11,972 nt of DNA from Chloroflexota bacterium (GTDB taxonomy: Bacteria > Chloroflexota > Limnocylindria > Limnocylindrales > CSP1-4): NCBI GenBank assembly GCA_021785115.1, contig JAJYGO010000184.1, positions 1 through 11,972 of the forward strand, read 5' to 3'. Shown here piece by piece: positions 6,881 to 11,972 of the stretch (position 1 is its first letter; each line of letters starts with the position of its first letter). The notes below the pieces were generated by a model, which had not been told where the DNA came from, made no database searches, and saw nothing but the letters and a program-made list of their open reading frames with translations. A program made the translations under genes and the position numbers.

Positions 6881-7330
6881 ATGCCGGACTATCTCGAGAC
6901 CACGGTCGATAAGTTCATCTTCCGGGTGGCGACCGACCGCCTCTACAGCGCCGAGGGGATCTGGGCGCTGGCCGATGGCGAGCGGATCCGCATCGGGCTG
7001 ACGGACTTCCTCCAGCAGCTCAACGGCGACGTCGCCTTCGCCGAGGTCAGGCCGGCGGGCACGGTCCTCGCGGCCGACGGCGATGTGGCGACGATCGAGA
7101 CGATCAAGGTCAACCTGGACGTGCCCACGCCGGTCGCCGGCGCGATCACCGAGGTGAACCCGGCGCTGGAGCTCTCGCCCGAGCTCATCAACCAGGATCC
7201 TTACGGTGAGGGGTGGCTCGCCGACATCCGGGCCTCCGACTGGCCGACCGACCGCGCGGCACTGCTCGACCCGCCAGCGTACTTCGAGCTGATGCGGGGC
7301 CAGGCCGAAGCGGAGGCGCGGAAGCGATGA
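6881..7330 (+). CDS. GcvH-like lipoyl carrier protein
   Basis: This 149-residue protein has the glycine-cleavage H-protein fold. It opens with a lead strand (KFIFRVATDRLYSAEGIWAL, 11-30), followed by the IGLTDFLQQLNGDV region (38-51) and the lipoylation hairpin ETIK (K76) in VATIETIKVNLDVPTPVAGAITEVN. It ends with the ELINQDPYGEGWLADI segment (101-116) that matches H-proteins. The final 33 residues are longer than in ordinary GcvH (about 125-130 aa) and end in a charged helix. The lipoyl lysine would shuttle between partners and be reset by the dihydrolipoamide dehydrogenase encoded 5 bases upstream. Because gcvT and gcvP are not nearby and DGC/OsmC genes follow, a non-canonical carrier role like the LbpA proteins of sHdr sulfur oxidation is possible. 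The ATG at 6881 follows AGGCGG by 8 bases; an earlier in-frame ATG (6782) lies inside lpdA and is rejected. Confidence 0.88.
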   Translation: MPDYLETTVDKFIFRVATDRLYSAEGIWALADGERIRIGLTDFLQQLNGDVAFAEVRPAGTVLAADGDVATIETIKVNLDVPTPVAGAITEVNPALELSPELINQDPYGEGWLADIRASDWPTDRAALLDPPAYFELMRGQAEAEARKR

Positions 7331-7755
7331 GCCCGCCAGAGCGGCACGTCGTGATCGTGCCGTGCAGCGGCATCGGCAAGACGTACGGCACGGTCAGTCG
7401 CGAAGCGGCCTACGAGGTCACGGAAGACCGGCGACCGGGCGCCGCGGGACTCGTGGCCCTGTCGCTGCTCGTCCTCGGCGACGAGGGCGCCCGCGCCGCG
7501 GTCCGGGCGTATCCGGCCGTGACGATTGACGGCTGCAAGCTCGCCTGCGCCGAGAAGATGGTGCGGGAGAGTGGCGGGCGCGTCGCCCAGGGCATTGCGG
7601 TGCTCGACGTGTACCGGCGCAACAGGGGGCTGAAGCCGCAGGGCATCGCCGAGCTGAACGAGGGCGGCCGGCTGCTCGCGCACGCGGTGGCCGCGGAGAT
7701 CAGCGCCATCGTCGATGACCTGGCCTCCGACGAGGAGGTGCCTGAGAATGCCTGA
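7327..7755 (+). CDS. DGC-domain (putative zinc-binding) protein, first copy
   Basis: This 142-residue protein belongs to the DGC-domain family (PF08859), small proteins of unknown function named for a conserved Asp-Gly-Cys. It has PCSGIGKTYGTVSREAA at the N-terminus (C13) and IDGCKLAC (C70, C74) in the middle, then a helical C-terminus. The family normally has a further Cys between these; aligned with the next gene, that position is A44, so only three of the four expected cysteines are present. The start overlaps the GcvH-like stop as ATGA, with GGAGG 10 bases ahead. The position between a lipoyl carrier and a second DGC protein suggests they act together on a thiol or metal substrate. The family assignment is good; function is unknown. 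Confidence 0.82.
   Translation: MSPPERHVVIVPCSGIGKTYGTVSREAAYEVTEDRRPGAAGLVALSLLVLGDEGARAAVRAYPAVTIDGCKLACAEKMVRESGGRVAQGIAVLDVYRRNRGLKPQGIAELNEGGRLLAHAVAAEISAIVDDLASDEEVPENA
7734..7740 (+). promoter_or_regulatory. Strong ribosome binding site for the second DGC gene
   Basis: GGAGGTG inside the end of the first DGC gene lies 7 bases ahead of the ATG at 7748. It supports that start and the 8-base gene overlap, although an in-frame ATG also exists at 7715. Confidence 0.65.
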
Positions 7756-8497
7756 GCTGCCGCGGCGCAAGGTCGGGATCGTCGCCTGCTCGGGCGAGGA
7801 GCTCGCCGAGGGCACGGTGACGCGCCTGGCGGCGCTCGAAGTGCTCGAGCACCTGCGCCCGGGCGAGACGGTCACCATCTGCCTGCCGCTCTTCCTCGCC
7901 GGCGGCCAGGGCGACCGGGCCTTCGCCCGCTTCTACCCCACGATCGCGGTCGATGGCTGCGAACTGCGCTGCGCGGCACGCGCGACCGGGCAGTACTCGG
8001 GCAAGCCGGCCGCGACTGTCGTGGTGAGCGACCTGGTGCGCGAGGCAGCGCTGGACCGGCCGGAGGGGGCGCGACGGCTCAACGACAGTGGGCGACAGGC
8101 GGTCGCGCTCACCGCGGACCGGGTCGCCGGCCTGGTCGACGAGTTGCTGGGCCGCGCCTGGAGCCGGACGAGCGGCTCGTTCGCCGAGGCCGCCGCGGTC
8201 GTGGCCGCACCCGCGACGACGCTCGACGCTGCGCCGCAGGTCGGCTGTGCGTGCGCGTCCGCGATCCCGGTCCAGACCGTGGAGGTCGACGGCCAGGCGG
8301 TGCCCCTGGCGGCGCTGCCCGAGATCTTCGAGCAGTTCCACGGCGCCGGCAGGGCGCCCGGACCCGAGGTGACGCGGGAGCTGCTCGAGACCGTGAAGAT
8401 CTACAACGACGTGCCAGTCGGGGCCGACGAGGGGTACCTGGCAACGCTGGCGCGCGAGTACGCGACGTTCTGTCGCGGGCAGGAGTCGCAAGCATGA
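7748..8497 (+). CDS. DGC-domain protein, second copy, with extra C-terminal domain
   Basis: This 249-residue protein has an N-terminal DGC domain (about 1-135) with all four cysteines: C14 (VACSG), C45 (TICLPLFLAGG), C71 and C75 (VDGCELRC). A linker rich in Ala (about 140-163) leads to a second domain with C167-A-C169, then VQTVEVDGQAVPLAALPEIF and a VKIYNDVPVGADEGYLATLAREY segment, ending near C242. I do not recognise the second domain as a named family. It looks compact and could bind a metal or Fe-S cluster through the CxC and C242. The gene overlaps the first DGC gene by 8 bases with a strong ribosome site, and its stop overlaps the OsmC-family start as ATGA. The two DGC domains share the R-P-G spacing and the YP..-DGC..-C core, so they are probably old duplicates. 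Function unknown. Confidence 0.82.
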   Translation: MPELPRRKVGIVACSGEELAEGTVTRLAALEVLEHLRPGETVTICLPLFLAGGQGDRAFARFYPTIAVDGCELRCAARATGQYSGKPAATVVVSDLVREAALDRPEGARRLNDSGRQAVALTADRVAGLVDELLGRAWSRTSGSFAEAAAVVAAPATTLDAAPQVGCACASAIPVQTVEVDGQAVPLAALPEIFEQFHGAGRAPGPEVTRELLETVKIYNDVPVGADEGYLATLAREYATFCRGQESQA

Positions 8498-8946
8498 GCC
8501 GCACGGCGACGTACCACACGACGGTGAGCTGGACGGGCGAGCACTGGGGGCAGATCGCGCTGGGCAACGGCCCCGAGATGGCCTTCTCCGCGCCACCCGA
8601 CGCGCAGGGCCACCCCGGCGTGCTGACCCCCGAGGACGCCTTCGTCGCGGCGGCGAACACCTGCATCATGATGATGTTCATCTGGGCGACCGAGCGGTTC
8701 CGGCTCGACCTGCTCTCCTACGACTGCCTGGCGGAAGGCACCAAGCTCATCGAGCTCGACCGGACGGAGACGTTCACCCACCTGCGCCTGCGGCCGCAGA
8801 TCCGCATCCGGGCAGGAACGGAGCGGCCCGACGTTGTGGAGGCCCGCACGCACCGGGCGCTGCAGGCGGCCCGCAAGTACAGCCTCGTGGCCAACTCCGT
8901 GAAGTCCGAGGTCGTCGTCGAGCCGACGATCGAGATCGTTTCGTGA
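8494..8946 (+). CDS. OsmC-family protein lacking the usual second cysteine
   Basis: This 150-residue protein has the OsmC/Ohr fold: an N-terminal strand region (ATYHTTVSWTGEHW), the TPEDAFVAAANTC segment with E47 and the peroxidatic-type C57, a helix, and the C-terminal strands. In reactive members a second Cys sits in a C-L-V-S-N-S or C-P-V motif; here the matching segment reads KYSLVANS, with Ser at 130. C78 (SYDCLAEG) is the only other Cys. OsmC proteins reduce organic hydroperoxides with lipoylated or dihydrolipoamide donors in some bacteria, which is relevant because the operon also encodes dihydrolipoamide dehydrogenase and a lipoyl carrier. One-Cys OsmC relatives may do other thiol chemistry. 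The ATG overlaps the previous stop as ATGA, with AGGAG 8 bases ahead. Confidence 0.86.
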   Translation: MSRTATYHTTVSWTGEHWGQIALGNGPEMAFSAPPDAQGHPGVLTPEDAFVAAANTCIMMMFIWATERFRLDLLSYDCLAEGTKLIELDRTETFTHLRLRPQIRIRAGTERPDVVEARTHRALQAARKYSLVANSVKSEVVVEPTIEIVS

Positions 8947-9006
8947 TGCCGCGCCGGCGAGCCCCAAAGCGAGGCTCACGAGACCAGTGACGAGAGGAGC
9001 GCATCG

Positions 9007-9246
9007 ATGAAGAGGATCGAGGTCCTGGGCCCCGGCTGCGCGAACTGCCAGCTGCTCGAGAAGAACGCCCGCGAGGCGGTCATGATGGCCGGCGTCGAGG
9101 CCGAGATCGTGAAGGTCACCGATGGCCGAGAGATCCACGCACGTGGGGTGCTGTACACGCCGGGCCTCGTCATCGATGGCAAGCTCGTCAGCAGCGGGCG
9201 CATTCCGTCGGCCGGCACCATAGCGGTCTGGCTCGACGAGGGCTGA
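9007..9246 (+). CDS. Small thioredoxin-like redox-active disulfide protein, copy 1
   Basis: This 79-residue protein is a minimal thioredoxin fold of the MTH895 / redox-active disulfide protein 2 group. It has the IEVLGPGC-ANC active site (C11, C14) right after the first strand and the cis-proline in YTPGLVIDG (P52), with the sheet completed by KLVSSGRIPS. It would reduce or exchange disulfides on partner proteins. It is the last gene of the plus-strand operon, 60 bases after the OsmC-family gene, with AGAGGAG 7 bases ahead of the ATG. A paralogue at 10819-11055 matches it without gaps, 45 of 78 positions identical by my count. No reductase for it is next door; dihydrolipoamide dehydrogenase is one candidate donor in the same operon. 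Confidence 0.88.
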   Translation: MKRIEVLGPGCANCQLLEKNAREAVMMAGVEAEIVKVTDGREIHARGVLYTPGLVIDGKLVSSGRIPSAGTIAVWLDEG

Positions 9247-9380
9247 TCGGACCGCGGAGGACGACCACCCGGACAGACGGCTCCGGGCGAGCCTGGCGGA
9301 CCCGCGACGCCTGACGAGGGTGCGTAGCGTCGTCCCCTGACGGATTCGCCGCGAACGGGCCGCAGGGCCGCTCGGAGGCG

Positions 9381-9392
9381 TGACGATCGTCA
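9381..9392. promoter_or_regulatory. Perfect 12-bp palindrome, possible operator
   Basis: TGACGATCGTCA reads the same on both strands. It lies in the permease upstream region, 145 bases before the ATG. Its symmetry suits a dimeric repressor, but the sequence is not a known consensus, and a short palindrome can occur by chance. Confidence 0.3.
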
Positions 9393-9459
9393 GGCCCCCT
9401 GCGCCCGTGCGCCGAACGTGGCCCCGGGCCGCTGCTCCCATCCGCCGCGAGGTGCGGGA

Positions 9460-9475
9460 TGGGCCGGACGGCCCA
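9460..9475. terminator. Short hairpin, possible terminator of the lipoyl/DGC operon
   Basis: A 6-bp GC-rich stem (TGGGCC and GGCCCA) with a 4-base loop lies about 214 bases after the last gene of the operon. No T-run follows. It could end readthrough transcripts, but hairpins this short are common in DNA this GC-rich. Confidence 0.2.
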
Positions 9476-9499
9476 CCGCACACGGGCCTTCCGAGCCTG

Positions 9500-9537
9500 T
9501 GACATCTCATGATGGCTTGACACACTCCGTGATGACA
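9500..9537 (+). promoter_or_regulatory. TGACA repeats and TTGACA box at the permease start
   Basis: TGACA occurs at 9500-9504, 9518-9522 and 9533-9537, and TGATG at 9510-9514 and 9530-9534, in a stretch less GC-rich than its surroundings. The middle copy is part of TTGACA (9517-9522), a perfect -35 hexamer, but a normally spaced -10 would fall inside the permease gene. No Shine-Dalgarno sequence precedes the ATG at 9537, so a leaderless or short-leader transcript is possible. This may be a regulator site or a promoter; which one cannot be decided here. Confidence 0.3.
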
Positions 9538-10292
9538 TGTTGCTGCTGTCGGTCCTCACCGTCCTGCTCTTCGGGCTCTCGTTCGTCTCGGGGATGCTCG
9601 GCCTCGGCGTCGCCTTCGTGGCGGTGCCGGTGCTCGGGCTCTTTGGGTTCGACCTCAAGGACGTCATCCAACCTTGGACGCTGCTGCTCAACGGCCTCAC
9701 CGCGATCAGCGGCGCGGTGGCGTTCTGGCGGGCCGGGATGGTCGACCGGCGCAGCGCCTTCGTGCTCGTGGCGATCACGACGCTCTGCGCACCGATCGGG
9801 GTCTGGCTTCTGAACTACGCCTCGACCGCGCTGGTCTGGTGGCTCTACGTCGCGGTGCTGGTGTTCCTGGCAGTGCGCATGCTGCTGCCCAGGAAGCAGG
9901 CGAGCGAGGACCTGTCCACGATCGAGGACAGCGCGCGCGTGAAGGCCGGCGCGGCTGCCGTGCCCATCTCGGTCTTCGCGGGCTTCCTGGGGGTGGGGCC
10001 GGGCTTCCTGTTGATGCCGACGCTCACGCTCGTCGGCTACTCGGCTCGTCTCGCCGCGGCGACGAACGCGGTGGCGGTGACGCTGCCCTCCTTCTCCGCC
10101 TTCGCGGGTCACCTCGCGACCGCCCGTTTCGACTGGCCGACCGTCATCGTCACCTCGATCGCGGCGGTGGTCGGGGCCTGGCTGGGCGCGCGGTTCACGG
10201 CGGGGAAAGTGAAGAGCGCGACGCTCTCGCGCATCTTCGCCGTCCTCCTCGTGGCTCTTGCGCTGCAGCGCGCGTGGATCCTGCTGGCATGA
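9537..10292 (+). CDS. TSUP-family permease (TauE/SafE type)
   Basis: This 251-residue protein is a multi-helix inner membrane permease of the TSUP family, whose members move sulfite, thiosulfate, sulfonates and other organic or sulfur anions. It shows the internal repeat of the family: FVSGMLGLGVAFVAVPVLGLFG (16-37) in the first half and FAGFLGVGPGFLLMPTLTLVGYSARLAAATNA (147-178) in the second, each starting a bundle of about four helices. The central loop (119-136) is charged. Length is normal (about 240-270). The ATG is the only start in the frame because a TGA lies at 9510. Neighbours handling thiols on one side and an ArsR-type regulator on the other suggest export or uptake of a sulfur compound, but specificity cannot be read from the sequence. 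Confidence 0.9.
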   Translation: MLLLSVLTVLLFGLSFVSGMLGLGVAFVAVPVLGLFGFDLKDVIQPWTLLLNGLTAISGAVAFWRAGMVDRRSAFVLVAITTLCAPIGVWLLNYASTALVWWLYVAVLVFLAVRMLLPRKQASEDLSTIEDSARVKAGAAAVPISVFAGFLGVGPGFLLMPTLTLVGYSARLAAATNAVAVTLPSFSAFAGHLATARFDWPTVIVTSIAAVVGAWLGARFTAGKVKSATLSRIFAVLLVALALQRAWILLA

Positions 10293-10361
10293 ACACGACC
10301 GCCGCCGAGATGACGCGCACGGGAAAGCTCCGCGTTCCCGAGCCAAGGGAGCCGACCCGAT

Positions 10362-10379
10362 CGGCCGGGGCGCCGGCCG
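10362..10379. terminator. GC-rich hairpin between permease gene and arsR
   Basis: A 7-bp stem (CGGCCGG and CCGGCCG) with a 4-base loop lies in the 141-bp gap between the permease stop and the arsR start. No T-run follows. It could end permease transcription or, given its symmetry and position 55 bases ahead of arsR, act as an operator. Confidence 0.3.
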
Positions 10380-10433
10380 CGACGCGAGGCCAGGCCGCCC
10401 GATGTGCCCCGGAGGGAAGGCTCGGCGCTGACC

Positions 10434-10787
10434 GTGGCTGACACCGTGCTCCACCACGATGCGCCTGCAGAGCCTGGTTGTCGGACCGACCTGCCGGTGC
10501 CGGACGTGCGCGGCCAGGTCGCGATCGCGGCGCTTCTCGCCGACCACACCCGCTCGACGATCCTCGCGCTGCTTCAGGCCGGGCCGGCCTGCGTCTGCGA
10601 GATGGCGGGTGCGCTCGGCGAGCGCCAGAACAACGTTTCCAACCACCTGGCCCGTTTGCGCGAGGGCGGACTGGTCCGCGCCAGCCGGCATCACGTCGAT
10701 GCCCGCTGGGTCTACTACGAGCGCGACGAGACGGCGTGCGCGGTGGCCCTCGCCGAGCTGGAGGCTCTCCTCGCGCCGCCCGCGTAG
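10434..10787 (+). CDS. arsR: ArsR/SmtB-family transcriptional repressor with CVC metalloid-sensing motif
   Basis: This 117-residue winged-helix repressor has a dimerisation helix with LLADHTRSTILALL (34-47), the sensor segment ACVCEMAGAL with C53 and C55, a recognition helix in NNVSNHLARLREGGLV (66-81) and the beta-wing RHHVDARWVYYE. The CxC at the start of the recognition helix-turn-helix is the ELCVCDL-type arsenite/antimonite site of classical ArsR proteins; binding releases the repressor from DNA. C16 in the N-terminal arm and C102 are additional possible ligands. GTG at 10434 is chosen because the conserved arm starts there; GTG at 10404 would add 10 residues but places the GGAGGGA ribosome-site-like sequence (10411-10417) within the gene. 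The spacing from that sequence to 10434 is long, so the start is uncertain. It heads a likely operon with the second thioredoxin-like gene and the transporter. Confidence 0.88.
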   Translation: MADTVLHHDAPAEPGCRTDLPVPDVRGQVAIAALLADHTRSTILALLQAGPACVCEMAGALGERQNNVSNHLARLREGGLVRASRHHVDARWVYYERDETACAVALAELEALLAPPA

Positions 10788-10818
10788 CGGACGGGCCGAG
10801 GTCGGGAATGGAGAACCC

Positions 10819-11055
10819 ATGCGGACCATCGAGATCCTGGGTCCCGGCTGCTACACGTGCTACCTCCTCGAGCGGGCGGTGGAGGAGGCGGTGAAGCTCG
10901 CCGGCATCGAGGGGAACGTCGTCAGGGTCTCCGACTACGGCCGGATTCTCGCCTACGGGGTCATGCATACCCCCGGACTCGTCATCGACGGCCGCCTCGT
11001 GTCCGTCGGGCGAGTTCCTTCGCCCGACACCATCGCGGCCTGGCTGACCGCCTGA
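10819..11055 (+). CDS. Small thioredoxin-like redox-active disulfide protein, copy 2
   Basis: This 78-residue protein is a paralogue of the one at 9007-9246: the same strand-LGPGC-YTC active site (C11, C14), the same cis-proline block TPGLVIDG (51-58) and RLVSVGRVPS. Alignment needs no gaps, and 45 of 78 residues are identical by my count. Here it lies 31 bases after arsR and 33 bases before the transporter gene, so it is probably induced with them by metalloid. Thioredoxin-like proteins of this type are frequent neighbours of arsR genes and transporters, where they could act in reduction or as carriers of a thiol-bound metalloid. GGAG lies 5 bases ahead of the ATG. Confidence 0.88.
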   Translation: MRTIEILGPGCYTCYLLERAVEEAVKLAGIEGNVVRVSDYGRILAYGVMHTPGLVIDGRLVSVGRVPSPDTIAAWLTA

Positions 11056-11088
11056 TCGTTTGCTCACCGTCGCAACCCGAGGAACACG

Positions 11089-11972
11089 ATGTCTCGTCTC
11101 CGCTCCTTCCAGGAGCACCTCAACCGCTGGATGCTGCTCTACGTCGCACTCGCCATGGCGGTGGGGCTGGTCATCGGCTACCCGGCCGCCTCGGTCGCCA
11201 AGTCCGCCACGGCGACGATCGGCGGGCTCACGAACGTGGCGGTCTTCTTCATCGTCTACCCCATGATGGTGAACGTCCGCTTCGAGGCGCTCGGCCGTGC
11301 CGGTCGCAACCTGAAAGCCCTGGGCCTGGCGCTCGGGCTGAACTTCCTCTGGGCTCCCCTCTTCGGCTGGTTGCTGGCGGACGTCTTCATCCATGAGCAG
11401 CTGCTCGCGCTCGGCTTCATGCTGGTGATGGTGGTGCCCTGCTCGAGCATGGCGATCGGGTACACCGGGCTCTCCAGGGGCGACCTCGAACTCGCGACGG
11501 TGGTCGTGGCGCTGAGCTTCCTGCTGGCCATCGTCGCCGTGCCCGCCTGGATGCTGGTCTATGCCAGCAGCACGCACGTGCCGGTGCCGATCGGCGATCT
11601 CATCACCTCGATCCTCGAGGTGCTCGTGGCGCCCATGATCCTCGGCTACCTGACGCGCTGGGCGCTCCTGCGTCGACTGGGTCAGGCGGGTTTCGCCAGA
11701 CTCCAGCCGCTCTTCCCGGCGGTCTCGCTGCTCGCCATGTACGCGATCGTCTTCCTGATCTTCTTCGGCAAGGCCTCGCTGATCGTGAGCAAGTGGAGCA
11801 CCGTGCTGCTGCTCCTCGTCCCCAACGCGATCTTCATCGGGGTGACCCTGCTGCTCGTCACCTGGCTGGCCCGCCGCCTTGGCATGGGATACGCGGAGAA
11901 CATGGCCCTTGCCTTCGCGAGCACCGGCAAGAACAACGGCACCGCGATCGCCATCGCGGCCAGCGCCTTCTC
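11089..11972 (+). CDS. Bile acid:sodium symporter / ACR3-type arsenic resistance transporter (3' truncated)
   Basis: The frame is open for 294 codons and continues past the right edge. The product is an integral membrane protein with about nine or more hydrophobic segments in the arrangement of the BASS/ACR3 superfamily. It shows VPCSSMAIGYTGLSRGDLELA (116-136), holding C118 at the place of the conserved cysteine of ACR3 arsenite carriers, and the C-terminal core NMALAFASTGKNNGTAIAIA (271-290). In ACR3 the latter region carries a conserved Glu just after the NN pair; here NNGTA has Thr, more like bile-acid symporter relatives. Arsenite or antimonite efflux is inferred from the arsR and thioredoxin-like genes upstream in the same likely operon. 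GAGGA lies 5 bases ahead of the ATG. The end of the gene is outside the window. Confidence 0.82.
   Translation, partial: MSRLRSFQEHLNRWMLLYVALAMAVGLVIGYPAASVAKSATATIGGLTNVAVFFIVYPMMVNVRFEALGRAGRNLKALGLALGLNFLWAPLFGWLLADVFIHEQLLALGFMLVMVVPCSSMAIGYTGLSRGDLELATVVVALSFLLAIVAVPAWMLVYASSTHVPVPIGDLITSILEVLVAPMILGYLTRWALLRRLGQAGFARLQPLFPAVSLLAMYAIVFLIFFGKASLIVSKWSTVLLLLVPNAIFIGVTLLLVTWLARRLGMGYAENMALAFASTGKNNGTAIAIAASAF

Larger units (their letters stand above)
9247..9536. other. Intergenic region before the permease gene
   Basis: This 290-bp stretch has no supported gene and marks a break between the lipoyl/DGC operon and the permease gene. It holds a perfect 12-bp palindrome (9381-9392), a small hairpin (9460-9475) and three TGACA repeats just ahead of the permease start, listed separately. 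Apart from these, nothing is recognised. Confidence 0.5.

Noticed and set aside
8959..8977. Possible hairpin between the OsmC-family and thioredoxin-like genes
   Set aside because: Only 5 bp of stem (GAGCC/GGCTC) with a 9-base loop and no T-run; too weak to call a terminator, and the two genes are probably cotranscribed.
10289..10441. A 50-codon frame starting by ATGA overlap with the permease stop
   Set aside because: It runs into the start of arsR, has about 80% G or C at third positions, below the neighbouring genes, and no recognisable feature. The overlap is probably chance.
10195..11577. A 460-codon open frame on the minus strand over arsR, the thioredoxin-like gene and the transporter
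   Set aside because: Composition is His/Arg/Glu-rich with no motif. The plus-strand frames contain helix-turn-helix, CxxC and membrane segments of known families.
1..11972. CRISPR array, tRNA, rRNA, transposase or phage gene
   Set aside because: No regularly spaced repeats, no RNA gene pattern and no transposase or integrase motif were seen on either strand.

Overview
This is a gene-dense, GC-rich window (roughly 70% G+C by eye, third codon positions almost all G or C) with many 4-base start/stop overlaps and GTG starts. It looks like a chromosomal segment of a free-living, high-GC bacterium. Chloroflexota-like, actinobacterial or deep-branching soil/sediment lineages would all fit, but nothing here (no rRNA, no tRNA, no marker gene) fixes the taxonomy. 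I see no insertion sequence, phage gene, CRISPR array or RNA gene.

Layout. (1) 1-230, plus strand: the last 32 residues of a membrane protein resembling HdrE/DsrM/nitrate reductase gamma cytochromes, then a small Cys-rich ORF overlapping it by ATGA. (2) 274-3896, plus strand: a two-gene molybdenum hydroxylase of the xanthine dehydrogenase family, with the molybdopterin subunit first and then a fused [2Fe-2S]/FAD subunit, joined by a GTGA overlap. A 9-bp-stem hairpin at 4028-4050 separates it from the convergent operon. (3) 5226-4059, minus strand: three translationally coupled genes for a MIP18/DUF59-type Fe-S assembly protein with a C-terminal extension, a free-standing protein resembling the N-terminal domain of HdrA, and a dicluster ferredoxin whose first motif has Asp for the second Cys. 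(4) 5469-9246, plus strand, divergent from (3) across 242 bp: dihydrolipoamide dehydrogenase, a GcvH-like lipoyl carrier, two DGC-domain (putative zinc-binding) proteins, an OsmC-family protein and a small CxxC thioredoxin-like protein. (5) 9537-11972, plus strand: a TSUP/TauE-SafE permease, an ArsR-type repressor with a CVC arsenite-type motif, a second copy of the small thioredoxin-like protein, and a bile-acid-symporter/ACR3-type transporter cut by the right edge.

How it may work together. Blocks 3 to 5 share a thiol, sulfur and Fe-S theme. The lipoyl carrier and its disulfide reductase occur without glycine-cleavage or 2-oxoacid dehydrogenase partners, next to Cys-rich DGC proteins, an OsmC-fold thiol protein, HdrA-like and ferredoxin parts, a sulfur-compound permease family and an arsenic-type regulator. 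I infer a lipoate-based thiol relay, perhaps handling sulfane sulfur or thiophilic oxyanions/metalloids. This resembles in concept the lipoate-dependent sHdr sulfur oxidation pathway but has a different gene set. That function is a hypothesis; the gene content and the overlaps are read directly from the sequence. The molybdenum hydroxylase is probably a separate unit. It keeps the equivalents of the xanthine-dehydrogenase pocket residues Glu802, Arg880, Phe914 and Glu1261 (bovine numbering).
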